Shown here in pieces: positions 20,401 to 29,800 of a DNA stretch of 47,626 bases (position 1 is the first letter of the stretch; every line of letters starts with the position of its first letter). The notes below the pieces were generated by a model. It was not told where the DNA came from and ran no database searches. It saw only the letters and a list, made by a program, of their open reading frames with translations. A program made the position numbers and the translations under genes. The stretch is from Actinomyces bowdenii (GTDB taxonomy: Bacteria > Actinomycetota > Actinomycetes > Actinomycetales > Actinomycetaceae): NCBI RefSeq assembly GCF_017592395.1, contig NZ_JAGFOU010000028.1, positions 1 to 47,626 on the forward strand, read 5' to 3'.

Positions 20401-22086
20401 TCAGGCCGCCCCCGGGGCGCCGGTGATCTCGGAGGCGTCGATGATCTCGTAGGCGTAGCCCTGCTCGGCCAGGAAGCGCTGGCGGTGCGCCGCGAAATCC
20501 TGATCCACCGTGTCGCGCGAGACCACCGTGTAGAAGTGGGCCTGGCGCCCGTCGGCCTTGGGGCGCACGATCCGCCCCAGGCGCTGGGCCTCCTCCTGGC
20601 GGGACCCGAAGGAGCCCGAGACCTGCACCGCCACCGAGGCCCCCGGAAGGTCGATGGAGAAGTTGGCGACCTTGGAGACCACCAGCACCGGGACCCGCCC
20701 CTGACGGAAGGCGTCATAGAGGCGCGTGCGCTCGCGCACCGTCGTCGAGCCGGTGATGACCGGGGCGCCCAGGCGCTCGGCCAGCTCCTCGAGCTGGTCC
20801 ACATAGCTGCCGATCACCAGGGCCGATTCGCCCGGGTGGCGCGCCAGCAGCGCCTGAACCACCGCCGGCTTGCCCGCGGCGCAGGCGGCCAGGCGGTAAC
20901 GGTCCTCCGGCTCGGCCGTCGCATACGACATCCGCTCCCCGGCATCCAGGGTCAGGCGCACCTCCGTGCACAGCGCCGGGGCGATCCACCCCTGGTTCTC
21001 CAGGTCCTTCCAGGGGGCGTCGTAGCGCTTGGGGCCGATGAGGCTGAAGACCTCCTCCTCGCGCCCGTCCTCGCGCACCAGGGTGGCGGTCAGCCCCAGG
21101 CGGCGGCGCGCCTGGAGCTCCGCCGTCATCCGGAAGACCGGCGCGGGCAGCAGGTGCACCTCGTCGTAGATGATGAGGCCCCAGTCGTGGGCGTCCAGCA
21201 GGTCCAGGTGCGGATAGGCGCCCTTCCGCCTGGTGGTGAGGATCTGGTAGGTCGCGATCGTCACCGGGCGCACCTCCTTGCGGGCCCCGGAGTACTCGCC
21301 GATCTCATCGTCGGTCAGCGTGGTGAAGCGCATGAGCTCGTCCTTCCACTGCCGCGCCGAGACCGCATTGGTCACCAGGATGAGCGTCGTCGTCGCCGAG
21401 CGGGCCATCGAGGCCGCCCCCACCAGGGTCTTGCCCGCCCCGCAGGGAAGCACCACCACGCCGGAGCCCCCCGACCAGAAGGACTCCACCGCCTCCTCCT
21501 GGTAGGCCCGCAGCTCGAAGGTCTGCGGGGAGTCGCGCAGCTCGATGGGATGGGCCTCGCCATCGACATAGCCCGCCAGGTCCTCCGCGGGCCAGCCCAG
21601 CCTGATGAGCACCTGCTTGAGGTGCCCCCGCTCCGAGGGGTGGACCACGACGTCGTCGGGCCCGATCCGCTCGCCCAGCAGCCCCGTGGTCCGCTTGGAG
21701 CGCAGCACCTCCTCCAGCACGGCGGCATCGGTGGAGTGCAGGACCAGGCCGTGCGCCGGGTCGGTGAGCAGCTGGAGGCGCCCGTAGCGGCCCATGGTCT
21801 CGGCCACCTCGGTCAGCAGCGAGTGCGGCACCGGGAAGCGCGAGTGGGTCAGGAGCACATGCACCACCCGCTCGGCGTCCAGGCCGGCCGCGCGCGCATT
21901 CCACAGCGCCAGGGGCGTGATCCGGTAGGTGTGGATGTGCTCGGGCGCCCTCTCCAGCTCGGCGAAGGGCGCGAGCTCGCGGCGCGCCCGGGCGGCGTCG
22001 GGGTGGGCGACATCCAGCAGGATGGTCCGGTCGGACTGGACGATGAGCGGGCCGTCAGGACTCTGGGAAGCGGCAGCCGGGGACAT
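20401..22086 (-). CDS. XPB/ERCC3-type DNA repair helicase
   Basis: A 561-residue superfamily 2 helicase homologous to archaeal and eukaryotic XPB, as found in mycobacteria. The N-terminal damage-recognition-like region (1-165) precedes FELRAYQEEAVESFW. Walker A is LPCGAGKT, the Walker B/DEVH box is LIIYDEVHLLP, motif III is GLTATLVREDGREEEVFSLIGP (it includes the RED motif of XPB), and motif VI is EEAQRLGRIVRPK. The likely role is nucleotide excision repair as a 3'-5' helicase. The start is the ATG at 22086, with AATACT 7 bases upstream. Four 10-bp repeats lie directly upstream. The helicase-associated partner is divergent. Confidence 0.93.
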   Translation of the reverse strand: MSPAAASQSPDGPLIVQSDRTILLDVAHPDAARARRELAPFAELERAPEHIHTYRITPLALWNARAAGLDAERVVHVLLTHSRFPVPHSLLTEVAETMGRYGRLQLLTDPAHGLVLHSTDAAVLEEVLRSKRTTGLLGERIGPDDVVVHPSERGHLKQVLIRLGWPAEDLAGYVDGEAHPIELRDSPQTFELRAYQEEAVESFWSGGSGVVVLPCGAGKTLVGAASMARSATTTLILVTNAVSARQWKDELMRFTTLTDDEIGEYSGARKEVRPVTIATYQILTTRRKGAYPHLDLLDAHDWGLIIYDEVHLLPAPVFRMTAELQARRRLGLTATLVREDGREEEVFSLIGPKRYDAPWKDLENQGWIAPALCTEVRLTLDAGERMSYATAEPEDRYRLAACAAGKPAVVQALLARHPGESALVIGSYVDQLEELAERLGAPVITGSTTVRERTRLYDAFRQGRVPVLVVSKVANFSIDLPGASVAVQVSGSFGSRQEEAQRLGRIVRPKADGRQAHFYTVVSRDTVDQDFAAHRQRFLAEQGYAYEIIDASEITGAPGAA

Positions 22087-22093
22087 GCGCGGC

Positions 22094-22133
22094 AGTATTC
22101 CAGAGTATTCCAGAGTGTTCCGGAGTGCTGCGG
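22094..22133 (-). repeat. Four tandem 10-bp repeats at the XPB promoter
   Basis: On the plus strand: AGTATTCCAG (22094-22103), AGTATTCCAG (22104-22113), AGTGTTCCGG (22114-22123) and AGTGCTGCGG (22124-22133), with growing divergence. The unit closest to the gene supplies the AATACT -10 box. The 10-bp period places each unit on the same DNA face. Confidence 0.75.
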
Positions 22134-22278
22134 ACCGTGGCGGGCCCGGGAGGCCGCCGCCCGCCCATGCGCGTCCTCAGCGGGGCCGGTGGCCGGGTAT
22201 CGGCGGAAGGCCGGGATCAGGTGCCGGATCCGGGCCGACGATGCGCAGGCTCACGGGGGCGCGGGGCGGATCGCGGCG

Positions 22279-22284
22279 TAGATT
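22279..22284 (+). promoter_or_regulatory. Leaderless -10 box of the helicase-associated gene
   Basis: TAGATT followed by 7 bases and the ATG at 22292. Confidence 0.55.
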
Positions 22285-22291
22285 GGCGCCG

Positions 22292-24652
22292 ATGAGCCCC
22301 GTCTCCCCCCGCGACCTCGCCGCGCACCTGACGGCACTGCCGGACCATGGCATTGCCGCGCTCCTCGGCGCCCGCCCCGACCTGGCCACCCCGCCCCCCG
22401 CCTCGCTGAGCGCGCTCGCCCTGCGGGCTGCGGCCCGTCCCAGCGTCGAGCGGGCCCTGGCCGCCATGGACGCCCCCACCCTGGCCGTCGCGCAGGCCCT
22501 GGTGGCCTGCGAGGAGGCTGAGGAGGAGGCCGGCGAGGGCCCGGACGTGCAGGCGATCGCCACCGCCCTGGGTCTGCCCGTCGACGACGCCGCGGCAGCC
22601 GCCCGCCGCGTGGCCGACCTCGCCCTCGTCATCGGCACCAGGCCCGTCCCGGGGCTGGTCGAGGCCTTCGGGCCGCACCCCTTCGGCCTGGGCCCCACGG
22701 CCCCGCAGGACCCCGACCCCCCGCCCCCCGCCCTGGCAGAGCTGCAGTCGGACCCCCAGGGCCTGCCCCGGGCCTCGGTGGAGCTGCTGGAGGTCCTCAC
22801 CTGGGGGCCGCCGGTGGGCACCCTGCGGCCCGGGGGCGCCGCCCCCGCCGCCGGGCCCCTCATCGAGCGCGGCTGGCTCCAGCGCAGCGCGGACGCCCAG
22901 GGCCGCACCCGGCTGCTCCTGCCGCGGCAGGTGGCCCTGGCCCTGCGCGGCGGGCGCCTCACCCGTGAGGCGCTGACCCGCCCCGACCCCGCCTCCCTGG
23001 AGCAGGTCGACGCCGCCACCTCGGCCTCCGAGGCCGCCTTCCACGCGGAGGAGGCGGTCCGCCTGGTCGAGGAGCTCCTCCAGGAGTGGGACCGTGAGCC
23101 CGCCCCCATCCTGCGCACCGGGGGCGTGGGGGTGCGGGCCCTGCACCGCACCGCCGAGGCCCTCCACTGCGAGCCCGCCGAGGCCGCCCGCATCATCGAG
23201 ACCGCCGCCGCGGCCGGGCTCCTGGGCCTCGACGAGGCGGGGGCGCACTGGGAGCCCTCCCGGCTCGCCCAGGACTGGCGCGCCCAGGGGGTCGAGCAGC
23301 GCTGGGCGCCGCTGGCAGCCGCCTGGATGGGCAGCGCCCGCACCCCCTGGCTCGTGGGTGCCCGGGACGACCGGGGCGCCCCGCGCCCGGTGCTGGCCGC
23401 GGACCTGGAGGCCGACTGGGCCCGGCGCCTGCGGCGCCGGCTCCTGGTGCTCCTGGGCTCCCTGCCCCCGGGACGGGCCGCCACCCCCGGCTTCGTGCGC
23501 TCGGCCCTGAGCCATGAGCGGCCCCGCCGGACCATGCCGCCCGGCGCCGTCAGCGCCGTCATGGAGGAGGCCGGGGCCCTGGGCATCCTGGGGGCGGGCG
23601 TCCTGTCGACCGCTGGGCGGGTCCTGGCCCGAGAGCTCGCCGTGGTGCCGGAGCCGGCCAGTGCCGCGGCCCCGGAGGCGCCCGGCGCCCCAGCGGACCA
23701 CCTGCTGCTCCCCGCGCTGGAGGAGGCGCTCGCGGCCGATCTGCCGGCCCCCGTGGCCATGCTGCTCGTGCAGTCCGATCTCACGGCGATCGTGCCGGGG
23801 CGCCCCGAGCCGGCGCTGGCCCGGCTCCTGGCGCTCACCAGTGAGGTGGAGTCGCGCGGCGGCGCACTGGGGGTGCGCTTCACCCCCGACTCGGTGCGCG
23901 GAGCCCTGGACGCGGGCTGGACGGCCGAGGAGCTCCTGGAGGAGCTGACGGCCTTCAGCCCCTCGCCCCTGCCCAGTGCCCTGACCGCCCTGGTGCGGGA
24001 CGCCTCCCGCAGGCATGGCGCCGTGCGGGTGCGGGCCGCCGCCAGTGTCCTGCGGGTGCAGGACGAGGCCGTGGCCGCGGGGCTCCTGGCCGAGCCGGCC
24101 CTGAGATCCCTGGGCCTGTCGCTCCTCGCCCCCGGCGTCCTGGTCTCCTCCGCCTCGCCCCGGCAGGTGGTGCGCGAGCTGCGCCGGGCGGGACTGGCCC
24201 CGGCCATGGAGGACGCCCAGGGGGCACTGCTGCGCCTGGCCCGGCCCCCCTCGGGGCGCGGCGCCCCCGCCCCGGCCCGGCCCGGCCAGGACTACGCCGG
24301 TCTGCGCGCCCACCGCCCCCAGGCCCCCTCGGCCAGGGCCCTGGGCGCCCTGGTGGCGCGCATGCGCCAGGGGGAGGCGCTGCGGGGCCCCGGCGCCGCC
24401 GAGCAGGTCTTAGACCCGGCCCACGTCCTGGCCGTCCTGCGCCAGGCCCAGGCCGCTCGCGAGCCGCTGGTGCTGCGCCTGGCGGGCCCCGACGGCGCCG
24501 CCCAGGAGCGCCGGGTGCGCGTGCTGGCCATCGAGCCGGGCCGCGTGCGCCTGCGCGATGTGGCGCGCGAGACGGAGCTGACGGTGGCGGTCCACCGCAT
24601 CATCTCCGTCACGCAGGACCCCGCTGGGGCAGCCGGGCAGGCCCCGGCCTGA
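22292..24652 (+). CDS. Helicase-associated (Helicase_C_3) domain protein, partner of XPB
   Basis: A 786-residue actinobacterial protein often adjacent to XPB helicase (as in mycobacteria). The N-terminal third is helical with winged-helix-like segments (SPRDLAAHLTALPDHGIAALLGARPDL; VDDAAAAARRVADLALVIG). A central region includes PAPVAMLLVQSDLTAIVPGRP and ALGVRFTPDSVRGALDAGWTAEELLEEL, which is the conserved helicase-C-like core. The end (RRVRVLAIEPGRVRLRDVARETELTVAVHRIISV) resembles the domain that follows it. There is no Walker motif, so it is not itself a helicase. It is likely an XPB cofactor in repair. The start is supported by a leaderless TAGATT box. Confidence 0.85.
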   Translation: MSPVSPRDLAAHLTALPDHGIAALLGARPDLATPPPASLSALALRAAARPSVERALAAMDAPTLAVAQALVACEEAEEEAGEGPDVQAIATALGLPVDDAAAAARRVADLALVIGTRPVPGLVEAFGPHPFGLGPTAPQDPDPPPPALAELQSDPQGLPRASVELLEVLTWGPPVGTLRPGGAAPAAGPLIERGWLQRSADAQGRTRLLLPRQVALALRGGRLTREALTRPDPASLEQVDAATSASEAAFHAEEAVRLVEELLQEWDREPAPILRTGGVGVRALHRTAEALHCEPAEAARIIETAAAAGLLGLDEAGAHWEPSRLAQDWRAQGVEQRWAPLAAAWMGSARTPWLVGARDDRGAPRPVLAADLEADWARRLRRRLLVLLGSLPPGRAATPGFVRSALSHERPRRTMPPGAVSAVMEEAGALGILGAGVLSTAGRVLARELAVVPEPASAAAPEAPGAPADHLLLPALEEALAADLPAPVAMLLVQSDLTAIVPGRPEPALARLLALTSEVESRGGALGVRFTPDSVRGALDAGWTAEELLEELTAFSPSPLPSALTALVRDASRRHGAVRVRAAASVLRVQDEAVAAGLLAEPALRSLGLSLLAPGVLVSSASPRQVVRELRRAGLAPAMEDAQGALLRLARPPSGRGAPAPARPGQDYAGLRAHRPQAPSARALGALVARMRQGEALRGPGAAEQVLDPAHVLAVLRQAQAAREPLVLRLAGPDGAAQERRVRVLAIEPGRVRLRDVARETELTVAVHRIISVTQDPAGAAGQAPA

Positions 24653-24717
24653 CGGTGGGGGGCCGGAGGAGCGGCCCGGGGCGCCGGCCGGTGGGCGGGG
24701 GCCGTGGGGCCGACCCC

Positions 24718-24723
24718 TACACT
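24718..24723 (+). promoter_or_regulatory. Leaderless -10 box of the DUF3027 gene
   Basis: TACACT followed by 6 bases and the GTG at 24730. Confidence 0.55.
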
Positions 24724-24729
24724 GGGGGC

Positions 24730-26031
24730 GTGAGTGACACAGCGACGCAACCGGTCCCGCGCCTGGGGGCCCTCCCGTCAGCCCAGAGCCTGGCCCTGGC
24801 GGCCAAGGACAAGACCCTGACCTCCCCGGCCGCCGTGGAGCTGGCCCGGGCCGCGCTGGAGGAGGTGCCGGCCGATGGCGTGGGCGAGCACCTGGCCGCC
24901 ACGCTGGACGAGCCGCGCCTGGTCACCCACCTCTTCGCCTGCACCATGCCCGGGTACCGGGGCTGGCACTGGGCGGTGACACTGAGCCGCCCGCCTCGCG
25001 GCCGCACCGCCACCGTGTGCGAGATGGGCCTGCTCCCCGGGGACGAGGCACTGCTCGCCCCCGCCTGGGTGCCCTGGGCCGAGCGCCTGGAGCCGGGAGA
25101 CCTGGGCCGCTCCGACCGCCTTCCCCGGCGCGAGCACGACGAGCGACTGGAGCCCGGCTGGGAGGCCACCGGCCAGGACGCCGACGCCGTGGCCCTCGAC
25201 GAGCTGGACCTGGGCCGGGCCCGGGTGCTCAGCGCCGAGGGGGTCAGCCGCGCGGCCCAGCGCTGGTACGCCGGTGACCACGGCCCTCAGGCCGAGGGCG
25301 TGCGCGCGGCCCACGCCACCTGCTCGACCTGCGGCTTCTTCCTGCCCATGGCGGGGGCCATGCGGGCGGTCTTCGGGGTATGCGCCAATGAGTGGGCCGC
25401 CGACGACGGCTCCGTGGTCTCCCTGGACCACGGCTGCGGCGCCCACTCGGAGACCGACGTCCCCGATCAGGGCCCCCAGTGGCCCATCACCCCCTCGCGG
25501 GTCGATGACCACCGGGTGGAGGCCATCAGCACCGGGGAGCCCCGTCCGCCTCGGGGCGCCTCCCCGCAGGAGGGGCGGTCCGGGCGGGCCGACGACGTCG
25601 CGCCGGCCCCTGAGGCTCCCGAGGCCCATGAGGCCCACGAGGCATCGTCCGACGACCCCGCCCCGGAGGGCCCGGCGGACCCGGAGGGCCCGGCGGACGC
25701 CGCTGGCGCGGGCGCGGAGGGGCCTGCGGCTGAGCCGACCGCGGCTGAGGCGCCTGGGGAGGGGGCGGCCGATGGTGCTGGCGGCGCGCGCATCGAGCCC
25801 CTCCTGCGACTGGCGACGGCGGCGCAGCCGCACGAGGACGGGCAGCCCGCCGCCGAGCCCCGGTCGGTCCAGGATCCCGGTCCGGCGCCGGCCGAGGCGC
25901 CAGAGCAGCGCGCGGCCTCCGCCCGCGAGGCGGTTGCCGATCTGGCCGGCGCCCCGCGACCAGCGGGCGGCACCACCGGCGCGGGGCCGATGACCCTGGC
26001 AGACCTGGAGGCCAGCCTGCCCCAGCGGTAG
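24730..26031 (+). CDS. DUF3027 family protein
   Basis: A 433-residue protein from a GTG start (VSDTATQPVPRLGAL). Residues about 20-265 match the actinobacterial DUF3027 pattern: FACTMPGYRGWHWAVTLSRPPRG, LLPGDEALLAPAWVPWAERLEPGDLG, and a possible metal site CSTCGFFLPMAG ... GVCANEWAADDG ... DHGCGAHSE with spaced Cys/His residues. Residues about 270-433 are a Glu/Pro/Ala-rich disordered tail. The function is unknown; the Cys/His cluster suggests zinc or iron binding. It lies 77 bases after the helicase-associated gene but has its own leaderless promoter. Confidence 0.85.
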   Translation: MSDTATQPVPRLGALPSAQSLALAAKDKTLTSPAAVELARAALEEVPADGVGEHLAATLDEPRLVTHLFACTMPGYRGWHWAVTLSRPPRGRTATVCEMGLLPGDEALLAPAWVPWAERLEPGDLGRSDRLPRREHDERLEPGWEATGQDADAVALDELDLGRARVLSAEGVSRAAQRWYAGDHGPQAEGVRAAHATCSTCGFFLPMAGAMRAVFGVCANEWAADDGSVVSLDHGCGAHSETDVPDQGPQWPITPSRVDDHRVEAISTGEPRPPRGASPQEGRSGRADDVAPAPEAPEAHEAHEASSDDPAPEGPADPEGPADAAGAGAEGPAAEPTAAEAPGEGAADGAGGARIEPLLRLATAAQPHEDGQPAAEPRSVQDPGPAPAEAPEQRAASAREAVADLAGAPRPAGGTTGAGPMTLADLEASLPQR

Positions 26032-26145
26032 GCGGCAGCGCCAGTGCCGTCGGTAACCCTGGCGGCCACGAGCCGGCCTCCCGTCCCGGCGCCCGCCGCA
26101 CCCGGCGGTTGCCCGGGCGCCCCGAGGCGGGAAGAATCCGGGTAT

Positions 26146-27624
26146 GTGAGTACACAGACCTCCCCTGCTCCCACCCCGACGGGCAGCTCACCGCTGGACC
26201 GCTTCTTCCGCATCACCGAGCGCGGCTCGACGATCGGGCGCGAAGTCCGCGGCGGCGTCGTGACCTTCTTCACGATGAGCTACATCCTCGTCCTCAACCC
26301 CCTCATCCTGGCCGACGCCCTGGCCGGCGATGGTGCCGGCGACCTCGATGGCGCCAAGGCCACGATCGCCGCGGGCACCGCGCTCATCGCCGGCCTCATG
26401 ACGATCCTCATGGGCGTCATCGCCAACTACCCGCTGGCGATGGCCGCCGGGCTGGGCATCAACGCCATGGTGGCCTACACGATCGTGGGCACCAATGACG
26501 TGACCTTCGCCGATGCCATGGGCCTCATCGTCATCGAGGGCATCCTCATCCTCATCCTGGTGCTCACCGGCTTCCGCGAGGCGGTCTTCCGGGCGGTGCC
26601 GCCCCACCTGCGCACCGCCATCAGCGTGGGCATCGGCCTGTTCATCGCCCTCATCGGCCTGGTGGACTCCAAGGTCGTGCGCCCCGGGGGAACGCCCCTG
26701 GAGCTGGGGCTGGGCGGCTCCCTCCAGGGGTGGCCGGTGCTCGTCTTCCTCCTGGGACTGTTCCTGACCATCGTGCTCTACATCCGCAAGGTGCGCGGCG
26801 CGATCCTCATCGGCATCATCTCGGCCACGGTGCTGGCCGTCGTCATCGAGTCGTTCCTCCACCTGGGCGCCTACAACGACGACCCCGGGCTCGGCGAGCT
26901 CAATCCCACCGGCTGGGCCCTGAGCGTGCCCGGGCTGGACGGCAGCCCGGCCGCCATGCCGGACCTGTCGAGCCTGGGCCACTTCTCCCTGCTGGGCTCC
27001 TGGGAGAAGATGGGGACGGTCTCGGTGATCCTGCTGGTCTTCTCCCTCATGCTCGCCGATTTCTTCGACACCATGGGCACCATGGTGGCCATCGGCGCCG
27101 AGGGGGACCTGCTCGATGAGCAGGGCAACCCGCCCCGGACCCGCGAGATCCTCGTGGTGGACTCCCTGGGGGCCATCGCCGGCGGCCTGGGCGGGGTGTC
27201 CTCCAACACCTCCTACGTGGAGTCCGCCGCGGGCGTGGGCGAGGGGGCGCGCACCGGCCTGGCCAACGTGGTCACCGGCGCTCTCTTCCTGCTCTCGGTC
27301 TTCCTGGCCCCGGTGGTCTCCATGGTGCCCTACGAGGCGGCCACGCCCGCCCTGGTCATCGTCGGCTTCCTCATGATGATGCAGGTCACCGAGATCGACT
27401 GGAAGGCGCCGGAGCTGGCCATCCCGGCCTTCATGACCATCATCATGATGCCCTTCTCCTACTCCATCACCAACGGCATCGGCGCCGGCTTCGTCGCCCA
27501 CGTGGTGGTCCAGGTCGCGCGCGGAAGGGCCCGCGGCGTCCACCCGCTCATGTGGCTGACGGCGGGGCTGTTCGTCGTCTACTTCACCCTGGCCCCCATC
27601 AAGGACATCCTGGGGATCGCCTAG
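26146..27624 (+). CDS. NCS2 family purine permease (AzgA-like)
   Basis: A 492-residue proton-coupled transporter predicted to import hypoxanthine, guanine or adenine. It shows about 12 hydrophobic segments and the AzgA-type motifs LAMAAGLGINAMVAYTIV, LMLADFFDTMGTMVAIGAEG and GGVSSNTSYVESAAGVGEGARTGLANV. The GTG start (VSTQTSPAPTP) lacks a ribosome binding site; AAGAAT 8 bases upstream is a weak leaderless signal. The MFS gene begins 11 bases after the stop, so the two are probably co-transcribed. Confidence 0.9.
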   Translation: MSTQTSPAPTPTGSSPLDRFFRITERGSTIGREVRGGVVTFFTMSYILVLNPLILADALAGDGAGDLDGAKATIAAGTALIAGLMTILMGVIANYPLAMAAGLGINAMVAYTIVGTNDVTFADAMGLIVIEGILILILVLTGFREAVFRAVPPHLRTAISVGIGLFIALIGLVDSKVVRPGGTPLELGLGGSLQGWPVLVFLLGLFLTIVLYIRKVRGAILIGIISATVLAVVIESFLHLGAYNDDPGLGELNPTGWALSVPGLDGSPAAMPDLSSLGHFSLLGSWEKMGTVSVILLVFSLMLADFFDTMGTMVAIGAEGDLLDEQGNPPRTREILVVDSLGAIAGGLGGVSSNTSYVESAAGVGEGARTGLANVVTGALFLLSVFLAPVVSMVPYEAATPALVIVGFLMMMQVTEIDWKAPELAIPAFMTIIMMPFSYSITNGIGAGFVAHVVVQVARGRARGVHPLMWLTAGLFVVYFTLAPIKDILGIA

Positions 27625-27634
27625 GACCACCCCC

Positions 27635-28915
27635 GTGAGCAGCACCTTCGCCTCCCTGCGCTTCCACAACTACCGGATCTGGTTCTTCGCGGCCCTGGTG
27701 GCCAACACCGGTACCTGGATGCAGCGCGTGGCCCAGGACTGGCTGGTGCTGCGGGTCCTGACCGACGACTCGGCCAGTGCCACGGGCCTGACCACGGCCC
27801 TGCAGTTCCTGCCCATGCTGCTGCTGTCGGCCCATGCGGGCCTCGTGGCCGACCGGGTGGACCAGCGCACCTTCCTCATCCGGACCCAGAGCGCCATGGG
27901 AGCGGTCTCGGCCCTCCTGGCCCTCGACGTCCTCCTGGGCCACGTGCAGCTGTGGCACGTCTACCTCGCGGCCCTGCTCACCGGTGCGGCCGCCGCTTAC
28001 GACGCCCCTGCCCGTCAGATCTTCGTGGCCCGCATGGTGCCCCCGGATCACCTGGCCAACGCCGTGGGCCTGAACTCGGCCTCCTTCAACGCCGCCCGGC
28101 TGCTGGGGCCGGCCCTGGCGGGGGCCGTCATCGCCTGGGCCGGCTCGGGCTGGGTCTTCGCCTTCAATGCCGCCACCTTCCTGCTGCCCGCCCTGGCCCT
28201 GGCCCGCATGCGGGCGGCCGACCTGGTCGCCGTCCCCCGCGCCCCGCGGACGGCCGGGCAGCTGCGCGAGGGCCTGGCCTACATCCGCCACCGCAGCGAC
28301 ATCGTCCTCATCATCGTGGTCATCGCCGTCATCTCCATGATCACCCTCAACTTCCAGGTCACCATGGCGGCCATGGTCCGCAGCGCCTTCGACCTGGAGT
28401 CGGATGCCTACGGGTGGGTCTCCTCGGTCTTCGCCGTCGGCTCACTCAGCGGGGCGCTGTGGGCGGCCCGACGGCGCAGCCCCCGGGTGCGCACCGTCAT
28501 CCTGGCCTCCCTGGGCCTGGGGGTCAGCACCCTGGCCCTGGCCCTCATGCCCACCTACACCGGCTTCACCCTCATGACGGTGCCGGTGGGACTGTGCGTC
28601 CTGACCCTGCTGACCAGTGCCAACCAGACCATCCAGATGACCACGGACCCCGCCATGCGCGGGCGGGTGCTGAGCATCTACATGATGTGCTTCCTGGGCT
28701 CCACGCCCGTCGGCGCCCCGCTCATGGGCTGGATCTCGGACACCTGGGGGCCCCGGGTGAGCATCGCCGCCGGCGGCCTGGCCGCCCTGCTCATGGCCCT
28801 GGGGGCGGGCCTGTGGGCCCGGCGGCGCTGGGAGGTCTCCGTGCACTACTCCTCCACCCGGCCCTACCTGTCCACGCGCGGGCCCAGGGAGCGCTCGGAG
28901 GACGCGGGCCCCTGA
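27635..28915 (+). CDS. MFS transporter, MFS_3 (EntS-like) group
   Basis: A 426-residue 12-TM permease of the major facilitator superfamily. It begins VSSTFASLRFHNYRIWFFAALVANTGTWMQRVAQDWLVL, the characteristic start of the enterobactin-exporter-like group. It keeps the A-like loop (GLVADRVDQRTFL), NAVGLNSASFNAARLLGPALAG and the mid-protein TSANQTIQMTTDPAMRGRVLSIYMM. GTG start, 11 bases after the purine permease. The substrate is unknown; related proteins export siderophores or drugs, which would fit the DtxR-type regulator downstream, but that link is inference. Confidence 0.9.
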   Translation: MSSTFASLRFHNYRIWFFAALVANTGTWMQRVAQDWLVLRVLTDDSASATGLTTALQFLPMLLLSAHAGLVADRVDQRTFLIRTQSAMGAVSALLALDVLLGHVQLWHVYLAALLTGAAAAYDAPARQIFVARMVPPDHLANAVGLNSASFNAARLLGPALAGAVIAWAGSGWVFAFNAATFLLPALALARMRAADLVAVPRAPRTAGQLREGLAYIRHRSDIVLIIVVIAVISMITLNFQVTMAAMVRSAFDLESDAYGWVSSVFAVGSLSGALWAARRRSPRVRTVILASLGLGVSTLALALMPTYTGFTLMTVPVGLCVLTLLTSANQTIQMTTDPAMRGRVLSIYMMCFLGSTPVGAPLMGWISDTWGPRVSIAAGGLAALLMALGAGLWARRRWEVSVHYSSTRPYLSTRGPRERSEDAGP

Positions 28916-28961
28916 GGCGAGCGCGCCCCGGGCGCCAGCGCCGGGGGCGACCCCGGGCACG

Positions 28962-28967
28962 TATCCT
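28962..28967 (+). promoter_or_regulatory. Candidate -10 box of the DtxR-family gene
   Basis: TATCCT about 94 bases before the ATG at 29061, giving a leader with a ribosome binding site. Confidence 0.35.
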
Positions 28968-29060
28968 GTGAGCAGTCGCACGGCCGGCCGCGAGGCGCCC
29001 CGGAGCCCCGCCTCGCGCGCCGTGCGGAACCCGATGTCGGCCAGGCAGGAGACCCACCCC

Positions 29061-29732
29061 ATGAGCGAGCTCATCGACACCACCGAGATGTACCTCAAGA
29101 CCGTCTACGAGCTTGAGGAGGACGGCGTTCCCCCGCTGCGTGCCCGCATCGTCGAGCGCCTCGACCACTCCGGTCCCACCGTGTCCCAGACGGTGGCCCG
29201 CATGGAGCGCGACGGCCTCATCAAGGTGGCCGAGGACCGCTCCCTGAAGCTGACCGATGCCGGCCGCCAGCGGGCCACCGAGGTGATCCGCAAGCACCGC
29301 CTTGCTGAAAGGCTGCTGCTCGACGTCATCGGGATGGACCGCAGGCTGGTCCACGAGGAGGCCTGCCGCTGGGAGCACGTGATGAGCGAGCAGGTCGAGG
29401 AGCGCCTGGCGGCGATCCTCGAGGATGTGGCCACCGACCCCTTCGGCAACCGCATCCCCGCCGGGGGAGCGGAGCACCCCGCGCCCTCAGGGGACGAGAT
29501 CAGCGCGGAGCGCCTGGCCGGGCAGGCCCCGGTGCGCGCGGTGGTCCGCCGGGTGGGCGAGCCGATCCAGGCCGACGCCGGCCTCATCGCCGTCGTGGAG
29601 GAGGCGGGGATCCGCGCCGGGGCCGAGGTCGAGCTGCGCACCTGCACGGGAGGCGTCCGGGTGGTCGCGGCCCCCGGGGAGCCGGTGGTCCTGGGCGAGG
29701 CCGCGGCCAGGCACCTGTTCCTCGGCCGCTGA
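29061..29732 (+). CDS. DtxR/IdeR-family iron-dependent repressor
   Basis: A 223-residue metalloregulator. From MSELIDTTEM the ligands of diphtheria DtxR fall at identical numbers: Met10, His79, Glu83, His98, Cys102, Glu105, His106, with ACRWEHVMSEQVEERL around them. This supports both the start and an iron-type (rather than MntR-type) site. The helix-turn-helix is VERLDHSGPTVSQTVARMERDGLI. The C-terminal 70 residues form the SH3-like FeoA domain (VELRTCTGGVRVV ... LGEAAARHLFL). The ribosome binding site is AGGAGA. It is expected to repress iron uptake genes when iron is replete. It is monocistronic, with a terminator after it. Confidence 0.93.
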   Translation: MSELIDTTEMYLKTVYELEEDGVPPLRARIVERLDHSGPTVSQTVARMERDGLIKVAEDRSLKLTDAGRQRATEVIRKHRLAERLLLDVIGMDRRLVHEEACRWEHVMSEQVEERLAAILEDVATDPFGNRIPAGGAEHPAPSGDEISAERLAGQAPVRAVVRRVGEPIQADAGLIAVVEEAGIRAGAEVELRTCTGGVRVVAAPGEPVVLGEAAARHLFLGR

Positions 29733-29800
29733 CGGCCCGGTGCTCCTCACCGGCCTCTCCTAGCCCCTTCGCCGGGGCCGCGCCAGAGGCGGGACGGGAT

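Noticed and set aside
22217-24313. Long antisense frames over the helicase-associated gene
   Set aside because: Two overlapping low-complexity frames with no family features; the sense frame has a leaderless promoter and conserved motifs.
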